Shown here: positions 35,336 through 45,767 of the stretch, in pieces
Layout of the letters: each line of letters begins with the position of its first letter
Position numbering within the stretch: the stretch's first letter is position 1
Assembly: GCF_003591485.1 (NCBI RefSeq)
Contig: NZ_QZCF01000002.1
Span: 372,001-436,000, forward strand
Reading direction: 5' to 3'
Source: Paenibacillus sp. 1011MAR3C5
GTDB lineage: Bacteria > Bacillota > Bacilli > Paenibacillales > Paenibacillaceae
Length of the DNA stretch: 64,000 nt
Position numbers and translations under genes: made by a program
The notes under the pieces: generated by a model
What the model was told of the DNA's origin: nothing
What the model saw: only the letters and a program-made list of their open reading frames with translations
Databases searched by the model: none

Positions 35336-35365
35336 TTGACAGGCGGGGAGCAGATTCGGTATATT
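35336..35365 (+). promoter_or_regulatory. Sigma-A promoter of the metG T-box leader
   Basis: A perfect TTGACA (35336-35341) and TATATT (35360-35365) are separated by 18 bp. The start would be near 35373, at the beginning of the T-box leader. Confidence 0.8.
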
Positions 35366-35379
35366 CAATAAAATAGCTA

Positions 35380-37727
<2,348 letters not shown>

Positions 37728-37743
37728 CAACATAGGAAGGTAG

Positions 37744-37791
37744 AAAAAGTCGTTCCGCTTCCCTAATGGGAGGTATGGAACGGCTTTTTTT
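37744..37791 (+). terminator. Rho-independent terminator after metG
   Basis: AAAAAGTCGTTCC pairs with GGAACGGCTTTTTTT through a bulged stem and is followed by the T-run. Confidence 0.85.
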
Positions 37792-37844
37792 GGCGTATGG
37801 CTTGTAAGTAGGCAGTTGTATGGTTTAGGTTTCTAAAAAGTTGG

Positions 37845-37873
37845 TTGACAGAGTAAAGAAGCGGACGTATAAT
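37845..37873 (+). promoter_or_regulatory. Consensus sigma-A promoter of znuA
   Basis: TTGACA (37845-37850) and TATAAT (37868-37873) are spaced by exactly 17 bp, the full consensus. A Zur box overlaps the start site, as expected for a strong promoter held by a repressor. Confidence 0.9.
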
Positions 37874-37879
37874 ACTAAA

Positions 37880-37897
37880 CGTAATCATAACGATTAC
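37880..37897 (+). promoter_or_regulatory. Putative Zur operator upstream of znuA
   Basis: CGTAATCATAACG (37880-37892) matches the 7-1-7 palindrome CGTAAT-N-ATTACG with one mismatch, and the arms GTAATC and GATTAC flank a 5-base spacer. It sits over the predicted start site, seven bases after the -10 box. Zur box is the likeliest reading because the gene controlled is a zinc ABC transporter and zur lies nearby. Confidence 0.75.
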
Positions 37898-37923
37898 TAT
37901 AAAGAGAATCGGAGAGTATACAC

Positions 37924-38982
37924 ATGCTGAAAAGAAATCGCAGTAAATGGTTAACTATGTTCGTAATGTTGATGTCGGTCGTTCTTGTTATGAGTGCATG
38001 CGGAAAGAGTAATTCAAGCAATCAAGGCGCAAGCCCACCGGCAGAGCCTTCACAAACCGCAAGCAATGGAGCAGACAACGGGGAAGAAACTTCGCAGCCT
38101 AAGCTGCAGGTAGTTACGAGCTTCTATCCTCTCTATTATTTGGCAAGCGAGATTGGCGGAGAGCATGTAGAGGTCGTTAATCTGATTGCAGCGGGCGTAG
38201 AGCCGCATGACTGGACGCCTAAGAGCAAGGATCTAAGCACGGCGTCGAATGCGCAACTGCTGTTGTATCATGGAGCGGGACTCGAACTGTGGATTGACCA
38301 GTTTCTGAAAGGCCTCTCCAAGGACAGCAAGGTCGTGACCAAGGAAATGAGCGCCGGCATTTCGTTAATTAGCGGTAATGCCGATGATCATGATCATGCT
38401 CACGACCATGACGGCGAAGACCATGATCATGATGCGGAAGAAGGCCATTCGCATTCCCATGACACCGATCCCCATACATGGGTAAGCCCGAAATCGGCTA
38501 TCATATTGGCAGAGAACGTAAAGTACAGCCTGATTGAGACGGACCCTGTGCATGAGGATTATTATACTGAACGGTTTGAAACGGTGAAGAACGAGCTGGT
38601 CCAACTGGACCAGAAGTATACAGAGGTGCTTGAGAAAGCGTCACAGAAAAACTTGGTCGTATCGCATCAGGCATTCGGTTATTTGGCGAGAGACTATGGA
38701 CTTACACAGACTTCCATTATGGGTCTTAGCCCGGATGCAGAGCCGAGAGCGCAGGACATTCTGAAGATTGCCAAGTTTGTAAAGGAGAACGGCGTCAAGT
38801 ATATCTTCTTCGAGGAGCTGGTGTCGGACCGCCTGGCGAAGACGCTGGCGAGCGAAGCTGGCGTAGAGACGATGGTGCTTAATCCGCTGGAAGGGCTAAC
38901 GAAGGAACAAGAACAAACAGGGGCGACTTATGTGACTCTGATGGAAAGCAATTTGCAAAACTTGACGAAGGCATTACAATAG
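37924..38982 (+). CDS. znuA: Zinc ABC transporter substrate-binding lipoprotein
   Basis: This is the high-affinity zinc-binding protein tethered outside the membrane by a lipid. The 352-residue protein has a lipobox (VMSAC, cysteine near residue 26) after a hydrophobic signal, then a cluster A-1 fold. A His/Asp-rich loop (HDHAHDHDGEDHDHDAEEGH, about residues 158-180) precedes DTDPHTWVSP. Metal-site histidines lie near VEPHDWTP, HTWVSP and VSHQAFGY. It is expressed from a consensus promoter with a Zur box. The downstream hairpin may reduce read-through to znuC. Confidence 0.95.
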   Translation: MLKRNRSKWLTMFVMLMSVVLVMSACGKSNSSNQGASPPAEPSQTASNGADNGEETSQPKLQVVTSFYPLYYLASEIGGEHVEVVNLIAAGVEPHDWTPKSKDLSTASNAQLLLYHGAGLELWIDQFLKGLSKDSKVVTKEMSAGISLISGNADDHDHAHDHDGEDHDHDAEEGHSHSHDTDPHTWVSPKSAIILAENVKYSLIETDPVHEDYYTERFETVKNELVQLDQKYTEVLEKASQKNLVVSHQAFGYLARDYGLTQTSIMGLSPDAEPRAQDILKIAKFVKENGVKYIFFEELVSDRLAKTLASEAGVETMVLNPLEGLTKEQEQTGATYVTLMESNLQNLTKALQ

Positions 38983-39004
38983 AATAGATTCAATTGGCGA
39001 AAAC

Positions 39005-39027
39005 GGAGCTGTGATGGCTCCCTTTTT
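39005..39027 (+). terminator. Intra-operon terminator-like hairpin between znuA and znuC
   Basis: GGAGC pairs with GCTCC around TGTGATG and is followed by CTTTTTGC. It sits between the binding-protein gene and the ATPase gene and could give partial termination, keeping more ZnuA than ZnuBC. Confidence 0.6.
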
Positions 39028-39045
39028 GCGCTAAGGAGAGGTACT

Positions 39046-39870
39046 ATGCTTCTATCAAACGAAAAAAACGAGAGCGCGCAAGGCTGTCATCGCGAAGTGG
39101 TCGGCGTGGACGGCGTGTCGTTCTCCTATCAGCATAAGTCGGTGATGACGGATGTATCGTTCAGCGTCAAGGAACGGGATTTTATCGGACTCATCGGTAC
39201 GAACGGTGCGGGCAAAACAACCCTTCTACGGATGATTGTCGGCCTGCTTCGGCCAACCGAGGGGCAGATCCGGCTATTCGGCGTGCCTGTGGAGAAGTTC
39301 AAGGATTGGGACCGGATCGGCTACGTGCCGCAAAAAAATTCGCTTAACCCCCAATTCCCCGCAACGGTGCGAGAAGTGGTTATGTCCGGGCTATACGGAC
39401 GCAAGCGCTTGTTCCGGCCGATCGGCAAAGCAGACCACACCAAAGCCGCGGATGCACTAGAGGCGATGGGCATTACCGATCTGGCCGAGAAGCGGATCGG
39501 GCAGCTGTCCGGCGGACAGCAGCAGCGGGTGTTTTTGGCGAGGGCGTTGATTAATAATCCTTCGCTGCTCATTCTGGACGAACCGACTGTAGGTATCGAT
39601 GCCGAGACGCAGCAAAGCTTCTTTCATATGATCAAGCATATGCATCAGCATCATAATATGACGTTTCTGATGGTGTCGCATGATATGGATATGATTAGAG
39701 CTTATCTTGGGCAAGAGCCGGCGGCCAATTCGGGCAAGTTGAATTTTTATATCCGGCATTCGCATGATACGCAAGACTGCGTAGAGCATAATCTGGCCCA
39801 TAGCTTGCGGGGGCTTCGGGAGCAATTGGAAAGCGGGAGAGAGGTTGTTGGCATTGGAGATCGTAACTAG
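39046..39870 (+). CDS. znuC: Zinc ABC transporter ATP-binding protein
   Basis: This is the ATPase of the ZnuABC importer. The 274-residue protein has Walker A GTNGAGKTTL (about residues 50-59), Q-loop VPQKN, signature LSGGQQQRVFLARALI (about 151-166) and Walker B LLILDEPTVGID (about 172-183). GGAGAGG lies before the ATG. The C-terminal tail (about 230-274) is a helical extension common to metal-type ABC ATPases. The end overlaps the znuB start region by up to 26 bp. Confidence 0.95.
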   Translation: MLLSNEKNESAQGCHREVVGVDGVSFSYQHKSVMTDVSFSVKERDFIGLIGTNGAGKTTLLRMIVGLLRPTEGQIRLFGVPVEKFKDWDRIGYVPQKNSLNPQFPATVREVVMSGLYGRKRLFRPIGKADHTKAADALEAMGITDLAEKRIGQLSGGQQQRVFLARALINNPSLLILDEPTVGIDAETQQSFFHMIKHMHQHHNMTFLMVSHDMDMIRAYLGQEPAANSGKLNFYIRHSHDTQDCVEHNLAHSLRGLREQLESGREVVGIGDRN

Positions 39871-40660
39871 CGAGTTTTTTCAGAGAGCGCTCCTCGGCGG
39901 CGTATTGATCGGCATAACTGCCCCGCTTATGGGATTGTTTCTTGTCCTGAGAAGACTTTCGATGATTGGGGATACATTGTCCCATGTGGCGATAGCGGGT
40001 GTTGCGCTGGGATACATTATCGGTGTCTATCCGATTGCGGCGGGACTCGTATTCGCCATTGCTGCTTCCTTCGCTATAGAGAAGCTCCGCAAAGCCTATA
40101 AGACCTATGCGGAGCTGTCGCTCGCCATTATTATGTCCGGCGGAATCGCGCTGGCATCCTTGCTGTTTACCATGGGCCGCAGCTTCATGGACGTGAACAG
40201 CTACTTGTTCGGTAGCATCTATACGCTGGACGGGACCGATCTGTACACCATCGGCGGTGTCACACTTATTGTGCTGCTTGTAGTCGGCTTGCAGGCCAAG
40301 GAGCTGTTCCTCCTGTCATTCGATGAAGAGGCGGCTTCTGTGAGCGGCTTGCCCGTGCGATTCTATAATGTTATGATTAGCGTGCTTACCGCACTAGTGA
40401 TTAGCGTTGCGATTAAGATTGTAGGCGCGCTCCTTGTATCTGCCTTGCTGACGATTCCGGCGGCATGCAGCCTTATTATCGCCCGCAGCTTCAAACAGAG
40501 CATCGTAACCGTCGTTCTGATCGGCGAATTGGCCGTAATCGGTGGTTTGATGATTGCAGGTATATGGAATTTGGCGCCAGGCGGAACGGTCGTATTGCTT
40601 CTGATTGCCATTCTGCTTCTGCTGCTTATGTTCCGGCGCACCCTGAGACTTGGCGGTTAG
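39854..40660 (+). CDS. znuB: Zinc ABC transporter permease
   Basis: This permease has eight to nine hydrophobic segments and the metal-family opening LEIVTSEFFQRALLGGVLIG. The coupling region with ALVISVAIKIVGALLVSALL and TIPAACSLIIARSF is present. The start is uncertain: TTG 39854 has GGGAGAGAGG about ten bases upstream, and TTG 39848 or 39845 are also in frame. All overlap the end of znuC, so the two are probably coupled. With the TTG 39854 start the length is 268. Confidence 0.93.
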   Translation: MEIVTSEFFQRALLGGVLIGITAPLMGLFLVLRRLSMIGDTLSHVAIAGVALGYIIGVYPIAAGLVFAIAASFAIEKLRKAYKTYAELSLAIIMSGGIALASLLFTMGRSFMDVNSYLFGSIYTLDGTDLYTIGGVTLIVLLVVGLQAKELFLLSFDEEAASVSGLPVRFYNVMISVLTALVISVAIKIVGALLVSALLTIPAACSLIIARSFKQSIVTVVLIGELAVIGGLMIAGIWNLAPGGTVVLLLIAILLLLLMFRRTLRLGG

Positions 40661-40696
40661 CATCAGCCAATAGGTATTGCGAAAGAGGTGCATATC

Positions 40697-41410
40697 TTGT
40701 CAGACATTAATATTTGGCTGGCGTTCGGAGCGGGCTTTGCTTCGTTTATTTCGCCATGCTGCCTGCCGCTTTATCCGTCCTACCTGTCGTACATAACCGG
40801 CATCTCTGTTTCTGAACTGAAGGATGCGCAGCTTACGAACAAAAAACGGATGCTCATGATGACGCATACGCTGTTTTTTGTACTTGGCTTTTGCACGGTT
40901 TATTATACGTTGGGCTACGGAACGAATGTATTCAGCGAATTCTTCAGTGAATACAATACACTGATTCGGCAATTATCCGCCATACTGATCATATTGATGG
41001 GCCTGTTCCTGATGGGCATCTTCCAGCCAAAGCTGCTGATGAAAGAACGCAGAATGAACTTGATGCCTAAGAAGGTTAACTATCTCAGCTCGTTTATTTT
41101 CGGCATTGGCTTCTCGGCAGGCTGGTCGCCTTGTATCGGTCCTGCGCTTACGGCTATTCTAGGGTTAGCCGCAGCAGAGCCGGGCACTTGGTTCGGCTTA
41201 ACCTCGGCTTATGCATTAGGCTTCGCTATTCCGTTTTTTATTCTTGCCTTTTTCCTCGGGACGGCTCGCTGGATCTTGAAGTATTCCAGCATCGTCATGA
41301 AGATCGGCGGCGGCGTTATGATTTTGATGGGGGTTCTGCTATTCACGGATCAAATGACTAAAATCACCATTTGGCTCAACCAGATTACACCTGAGTTTTT
41401 GAAATTTTAA
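40697..41410 (+). CDS. ccdA: Cytochrome c biogenesis protein CcdA (thiol-disulfide transporter)
   Basis: CcdA moves electrons from thioredoxin across the membrane to reduce ResA and related proteins. TTG 40697 is preferred (LSDINIWLAFGAGFASFISP) because AAAGAGG is seven bases upstream and Bacillus CcdA starts the same way. The 237-residue protein has about six membrane segments and two redox-active cysteine sites, SPCCLPLYPSYLSYITG near 17-33 and GWSPCIGPALT near 144-154. It ends tail to tail with splB, with a four-base overlap. Confidence 0.94.
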   Translation: MSDINIWLAFGAGFASFISPCCLPLYPSYLSYITGISVSELKDAQLTNKKRMLMMTHTLFFVLGFCTVYYTLGYGTNVFSEFFSEYNTLIRQLSAILIILMGLFLMGIFQPKLLMKERRMNLMPKKVNYLSSFIFGIGFSAGWSPCIGPALTAILGLAAAEPGTWFGLTSAYALGFAIPFFILAFFLGTARWILKYSSIVMKIGGGVMILMGVLLFTDQMTKITIWLNQITPEFLKF

Positions 41411-42477
41411 GTGAAATATTCTATTTTCGAATCTGGAAAATGCTCAAAGACGCGCTCCGATATAAACATGCGGAGCGCGTCTGCTTGTTCATCGGGATAG
41501 ACGTACTTGCCTTGGCCCCAGCGTCCCCATTTGTACTTGCGCTTCTCCATATCCATCTCCAGCTTCGATTTCGGATATCGCTTCTCAATCACACTTTTTG
41601 CTGTCTTCGTAAACCGATGCTGGATTAGCTCGAACGTCAGATCTCCTCTGACGTCTTGGGGCAATGCGGCATTCAGCGCCTCCAGCAGCTCACCGTAGCC
41701 TTCCTCCCAGCCCTCATGCCATATAATCGGGGCAATGATGAAGCCGATCGGATAACCGGCCTTGGCAACCTTTGCAGCGGCTTCAATCCGCTGCTCGAAG
41801 CGGGAGGTGGAAGGCTCGAAGTGCTTGATGACGTATTTGCTGTTCACGCTGAAGCGGATGCGCGTATGGCCGTTATGCTCGGCATCCAGCAGGGAATCGA
41901 CATGATGGAACTTGGTGACGAAGCGCAGCCTGGCGAGCGGCTGCTGACCCATATATTCGATTAACTCGCGAAGGCTGCCGGTGATCGGCTCCAGACCGAC
42001 AGGGTCGGATGTACAGGCGGCCTCAAATCGCGTAATTTCGGGAGCCCGCTCGTCGATATAACCTTGGGCGGCTTCCAGGATATCGTCAATGTTGACATAT
42101 ACGCGGATATAAGGCTTTGCACCGAGCGTCGTCTGCAGATAGCAATAATGGCAGTGAGCCATACAGCCTGTTGCGATTGGAATCGCATATTCGGCAGAGG
42201 GCTTGGACGTATCGAATTTAAGCGTCTTCCGCAGGCCGACGACAAGCGTGCGTTTGGCGATTTTGTATTTCTCCAGCTCCGAATCGCCCGGCAAATTCAT
42301 GATCCGGTTGTGGGAGGAGGTCATACGGTACGGAATGCCTTCTTTTTTAACCCACTCAAAGATCCGCTTGCCCTTGGGGTAATCCAGCGATGCGGGCTCG
42401 AAATAGACAAGCTCCGGTACGAAGGACAGGGCCTTGCGGTCGACTCTTGGAGGGCGCGATAGGATTTGCTGGGTCAT
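41407..42477 (-). CDS. splB: Spore photoproduct lyase
   Basis: SplB is a radical SAM enzyme that reverses the thymine-dimer spore photoproduct during germination. The 356-residue protein has the radical SAM cluster motif GCMAHCHYCYLQ (three cysteines) near residue 100 and the FEAACTSDPVG motif with the catalytic cysteine near residue 155. AGGAGG sits before the ATG. The orientation is opposite to mntR, with a 227-bp intergenic region holding an inverted repeat (GTTAG/CTAAC, 42503-42517). A sigma-G promoter is expected; I could not place one. Confidence 0.97.
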   Translation of the reverse strand: MTQQILSRPPRVDRKALSFVPELVYFEPASLDYPKGKRIFEWVKKEGIPYRMTSSHNRIMNLPGDSELEKYKIAKRTLVVGLRKTLKFDTSKPSAEYAIPIATGCMAHCHYCYLQTTLGAKPYIRVYVNIDDILEAAQGYIDERAPEITRFEAACTSDPVGLEPITGSLRELIEYMGQQPLARLRFVTKFHHVDSLLDAEHNGHTRIRFSVNSKYVIKHFEPSTSRFEQRIEAAAKVAKAGYPIGFIIAPIIWHEGWEEGYGELLEALNAALPQDVRGDLTFELIQHRFTKTAKSVIEKRYPKSKLEMDMEKRKYKWGRWGQGKYVYPDEQADALRMFISERVFEHFPDSKIEYFT

Positions 42478-42502
42478 AAAGTTGCCTCCTATTCAGGAAT
42501 TG

Positions 42503-42517
42503 GTTAGCCGGACTAAC
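42503..42517. promoter_or_regulatory. Inverted repeat in the splB/mntR intergenic region, possible MntR/DtxR-type operator
   Basis: GTTAG and CTAAC flank CCGGA. The TTGGTTAG/CTAAC pattern resembles the DtxR-family operator (GGTTAG-CCTAACC). It lies about 26 bases upstream of the splB start and about 100 bases upstream of the mntR promoter. Role uncertain. Confidence 0.35.
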
Positions 42518-42619
42518 ATTAGAATTATTTCTATAACAGCTAGCTTTCCGTAACGGGCACCCGGGTAAACAGGTAAGATCACCAACTGCTGAGATTGCCG
42601 TCCAAATTTGTCGGACGGG

Positions 42620-42649
42620 TTGCAGACGATCTATTGAACAGTGTATGAT
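42620..42649 (+). promoter_or_regulatory. Sigma-A-like promoter of mntR
   Basis: TTGCAG (42620-42625) and TATGAT (42644-42649) are separated by 18 bp. It lies 55 bp before the GTG start of mntR. Confidence 0.5.
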
Positions 42650-42703
42650 ACATAGAGTAAAGCCGAGCAATTGGGTAATGAAGCAAGGTAAGGAGGTTCT
42701 TGG

Positions 42704-43126
42704 GTGCCGACTCCGAGCATGGAAGACTACTTGGAACGAATCTATAAGCTCATCGATGAGAAGGGCTACGCGCGCGTATCGGATATAGCCGAGGGGCTGG
42801 AGGTCCATCCGTCTTCCGTAACGAAGATGATTCAGAAGCTGGATAAGGACAATTATCTTATATACGAGAAGTACCGCGGTCTGGTCCTCACGAACAAAGG
42901 GAAGAAGATGGGGAAACGGCTGGTTGACCGTCATCAGCTGCTGGAATCATTTTTGACGATTATCGGCGTGCAGGACGATAATATCTATACAGATGTAGAA
43001 GGTATTGAGCATCATCTGAGCTGGGATTCCATTACTTGCATCGAGACGCTGGTGGAATATTTCCGCAGGGATGAATCCAGACTGGAAGATTTGAAGGCGT
43101 TGCGTTCGGAGATGGATACCGAATAA
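42704..43126 (+). CDS. mntR: Manganese-responsive transcriptional regulator MntR
   Basis: MntR (DtxR family) represses manganese importers when manganese is high. The 140-residue protein has an N-terminal winged helix (about residues 1-70, [31 protein letters not shown]) and a dimerisation/metal domain with ligands in the [10 protein letters not shown] and HHLSWDS regions (EHHLSW near residue 103). The start is GTG, with AAGGAGG seven bases upstream. No manganese transporter gene is nearby. A bidirectional terminator follows. Confidence 0.95.
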   Translation: MPTPSMEDYLERIYKLIDEKGYARVSDIAEGLEVHPSSVTKMIQKLDKDNYLIYEKYRGLVLTNKGKKMGKRLVDRHQLLESFLTIIGVQDDNIYTDVEGIEHHLSWDSITCIETLVEYFRRDESRLEDLKALRSEMDTE

Positions 43127-43140
43127 TACATAGGCAATAA

Positions 43141-43174
43141 AGAAGGTCAGCGGAACGGATTCCGCTGACCTTCT
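43141..43174. terminator. Bidirectional terminator between mntR and the yqhP-like gene
   Basis: AGAAGGTCAGCGGAA and TTCCGCTGACCTTCT are perfect arms around CGGA. The long GC-rich stem can serve both converging transcripts. Confidence 0.85.
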
Positions 43175-43192
43175 GTTGTATCAGACATTCGA

Positions 43193-43519
43193 TTAATGAT
43201 ATTTTGGCATATCATCGTCGTCCTTGCCGCCCTCAATGACACGGAATGGTACGGTCTTGGATCGCGGGCGATCCCGTCTTGGCTTGGCCGACGTGCGGTT
43301 CTGCGTCACATGCGTGCGTGTCTGACTGCCACCTCCGCGCCGGCCGGACAGGAAGGAAGGGGGGTATTTGTAGAGCAGAAAGATGCCGCCAAGGATGACG
43401 ATGGGCAAAATCAGGGAAATAGCGAATCTCGTAATGCCCACGACAATGCCGATCGCCAATAGAGCAAATATGATTATGGCGCCAGGGCTCCATCTTTTTC
43501 CTCGATTGTACATCCTCAT
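43193..43519 (-). CDS. Small membrane protein, YqhP-like by position
   Basis: This 108-residue protein starts MRMYNRGKRWSPGAIIIFAL; the longer open frame runs back into yqhQ. Two adjacent hydrophobic segments lie at residues 11-49 (GAIIIFALLAIGIVVGITRF, then LILPIVILGGIFLLYKYP). A basic tail follows, rich in Arg/Gly (GRRGGGSQTRTHVTQNRT), and an Asp run ends near the C-terminus. AAAGG is seven bases upstream. It sits beside yqhQ, as yqhP does in Bacillus, but sequence homology is not evident to me. Confidence 0.65.
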   Translation of the reverse strand: MRMYNRGKRWSPGAIIIFALLAIGIVVGITRFAISLILPIVILGGIFLLYKYPPSFLSGRRGGGSQTRTHVTQNRTSAKPRRDRPRSKTVPFRVIEGGKDDDDMPKYH

Positions 43520-43529
43520 CACGCCTTTA

Positions 43530-44498
43530 TTAAGATTTGGACATTTGCTGGTCCAGCTCGCGCATCCGGTTGAAGGACGCAATCGATACCGCAACCTGCT
43601 CGTCTTTTGGTTCTTTTGTCGTCAGCAACTGCAGCCATAGGCCAGGGTAGCCGAGGAGACGAAGGAAAGGCACTTCGCGTACAGCGTTCGTTAATCTAAG
43701 CACTTCATAAGAGACGCCCAGCACGATAGGCAGCAATGCAAGACGGATAATGATGCGGTCCCATAAGCCTTGCCATTCAAATATCGGCAACGAGTAGATG
43801 ACCACGCCTACGATAATCGTGAATACCATAAAGCTGGAGCCGCAGCGGTAATGAAGTCTGCTGTACTTTTGAACATTGCGGATAGTAAGCTCTTCGCCTG
43901 CTTCGTAAGCACTGATGACTTTATGTTCTGCCCCATGGTATTGGAACAAGCGCTTAATAAGCGGAGTCATCGATATGAAGTACAGGTAAGCCAGCAATAA
44001 GATGATCTTGATGAGTCCTTCTAATAAATTATGACCGACGGAGCTTTCGAATAACCCGCTGAACAATAATTCTTCCAGTGCCGCCGGTACGCCCGTGAAC
44101 AGAACCTTGCCTGCAATAAAGGACAGGACGCCTGCGACGGCAACGCTAACGATCATGCCGGCGCTTAGGCCGCTTTTCTTTTCTTCCTTAGGCGGAGCCT
44201 TCTCTACAGGCTTGCCGTTCTTCGCGTCTTCCTCTGTCTCATCCTCCGCATAGGCTTCCATCGAGAAATTCAAATGTTGAGAGCCCTTGGCGCTGGATTC
44301 TACAATACCGATTACGCCGCGCAGAAACGGGATTTTCTTAAAGGGAGTCAGCCAACGCTGTGTCGTTCTTGGTACTTCGTAAAATACGATTTCATCGTTC
44401 TTGCGTCTTACGGCTGTCACGTTCACGTGCTTGCCCTGGAACATGACGCCTTCAATGACGGCTTGTCCGCCATAAATATTACGTGGGTCCTGAGACAA
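43530..44498 (-). CDS. yqhQ: YqhQ family membrane protein (DUF1385)
   Basis: This 322-residue multi-pass membrane protein of the DUF1385 family has an unknown function. The conserved N-terminal block GGQAVIEGVMFQGKHVN appears near residues 11-27, and the YHGAEHKVISAYEAGEEL block is near residue 185. Four or more hydrophobic segments occur between 115 and 290. The start is TTG 44498 (MSQDPRNIYGG), with AAGGTG about nine bases upstream. It is placed between the yqhP-like gene and yqhR. Confidence 0.92.
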   Translation of the reverse strand: MSQDPRNIYGGQAVIEGVMFQGKHVNVTAVRRKNDEIVFYEVPRTTQRWLTPFKKIPFLRGVIGIVESSAKGSQHLNFSMEAYAEDETEEDAKNGKPVEKAPPKEEKKSGLSAGMIVSVAVAGVLSFIAGKVLFTGVPAALEELLFSGLFESSVGHNLLEGLIKIILLLAYLYFISMTPLIKRLFQYHGAEHKVISAYEAGEELTIRNVQKYSRLHYRCGSSFMVFTIIVGVVIYSLPIFEWQGLWDRIIIRLALLPIVLGVSYEVLRLTNAVREVPFLRLLGYPGLWLQLLTTKEPKDEQVAVSIASFNRMRELDQQMSKS

Positions 44499-44699
44499 AA
44501 GCGTGTCACCTTCCTCGAATTCTCTTCTAAAATAGTCTTGCTTCTATTGTACTTGATCTGTCGTCTAATTGCGAGTCGCACCAGCCTTGCAAGGACTTGG
44601 ATGATCGGATAGCGAGCGGTTACAGGTCCACTCTTTGTCGCATACTAGAAGAAAGAGGTGCAAGGCTTGCCACGTAAAATGCGCAAAGGAGCGATCGCT

Positions 44700-45212
44700 A
44701 TGGCTAATGCACATGACCATCATAGAAGGAGCAGGGATGAACGCCATCGAACGAATCCATGGCTGTATGCCATTCAGATCGGTTTTTTTGCCGGTTTATT
44801 TTTTGGCATCCTTCGGTGGATATGCTATGAGATGAGATTTACAACGCTTCTTCCGGGATTTATGCTGGATCCGTTCTTCCGGCATTTGTTCTTGAAGTCG
44901 GCATGGGGTTATGTCGCCGGCATTGCCGCCTTCATCGTATTCTCGATCGTGATGGCCCTTCTGTACATGGTGGTGCTGAGAAGGCTGAAAGGGCCTTGGC
45001 CCGGCATCTTCTTCGGGCTGGCTGTATGGGCAGTCTTATACATCGGCATCGGTCCGCTTATCGGCATGATGGGGTGGCTGACACAAATCGGCTGGAATAC
45101 GATCTATACAGAGCTATGCATATCGACGCTATGGGGTGTGTTTATCGGCTATTCTATCGCCTTTGAGTTTACGGATGAGGTGTCGCGCGAGCCGATGGGA
45201 GCGAAGAACTGA
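44700..45212 (+). CDS. yqhR: YqhR family membrane protein
   Basis: This is a 170-residue protein with a basic, His-rich N-terminus (HDHHRRSRDERHRTN) followed by four hydrophobic segments (about residues 25-47, 65-90, 95-115, 130-155). Conserved membrane-spanning blocks include FFAGLFFGILRWICYEMRFT and SAWGYVAGIAAF, which fit YqhR. ATG 44700 is chosen because AAAGGAG precedes it by nine bases; TTG 44667 with AAAGAGG is a possible earlier start. The position beside aroQ/pepQ matches Bacillus yqhR. Confidence 0.85.
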   Translation: MANAHDHHRRSRDERHRTNPWLYAIQIGFFAGLFFGILRWICYEMRFTTLLPGFMLDPFFRHLFLKSAWGYVAGIAAFIVFSIVMALLYMVVLRRLKGPWPGIFFGLAVWAVLYIGIGPLIGMMGWLTQIGWNTIYTELCISTLWGVFIGYSIAFEFTDEVSREPMGAKN

Positions 45213-45301
45213 GTTGTTACTTCTCAAGGGGCGGGCATTTGTGGTAAAATGTCTTGTGATCTTCGACGAGATTGACCATCGTTCGCCCAGGAGGTGCAGG
45301 C

Positions 45302-45754
45302 ATGCTCAGAATTGCAGTGCTTAACGGTCCTAACTTAAATATGCTGGGCATACGCGAGCCTGGCGTATACGGCAATGAATCGCTATCCGCGATTGAGGCG
45401 CAGGTCAAGAGCAAGGGAGATGAGCTGGGAATCCAGGTCTCATGCTTCCAAACCAATCATGAAGGCATCATGATCGACCGCATACATAGCGCATATGGCA
45501 GCGAGGACGGCATCATTATTAACCCCGGTGCATGGACCCACTACAGCTACGCGATCCGTGATGCGCTTAGCGCAATATCGGTGCCGATCGTGGAAGTGCA
45601 TCTATCCAACATTCATAAGAGAGAAGCGTTCCGGCATGTGTCCGTCGTAGCTCCGATCGCCCTCGGGCAGATCGCGGGTTTCGGAGCATCGGGGTATCTG
45701 ATGGCTCTGGACGTGCTGGTGCGCAAACTTCGAAGCGAGAGCAGCGAGGAATGA
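45302..45754 (+). CDS. aroQ: 3-dehydroquinate dehydratase, type II
   Basis: AroQ dehydrates 3-dehydroquinate in the shikimate pathway. The 150-residue type II enzyme has the catalytic motif LNGPNLNMLGIREPGVYG near the N-terminus, NPGAWTHYSYAIRDAL near 77-92 and EVHLSNIHKREAFR near 100-113. ATG 45302 is chosen with AGGAGGTG upstream. It lies 13 bp before pepQ; in Bacillus the same pair is yqhS-yqhT. Confidence 0.97.
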   Translation: MLRIAVLNGPNLNMLGIREPGVYGNESLSAIEAQVKSKGDELGIQVSCFQTNHEGIMIDRIHSAYGSEDGIIINPGAWTHYSYAIRDALSAISVPIVEVHLSNIHKREAFRHVSVVAPIALGQIAGFGASGYLMALDVLVRKLRSESSEE

Positions 45755-45767
45755 GAGGGAGAGCGAT

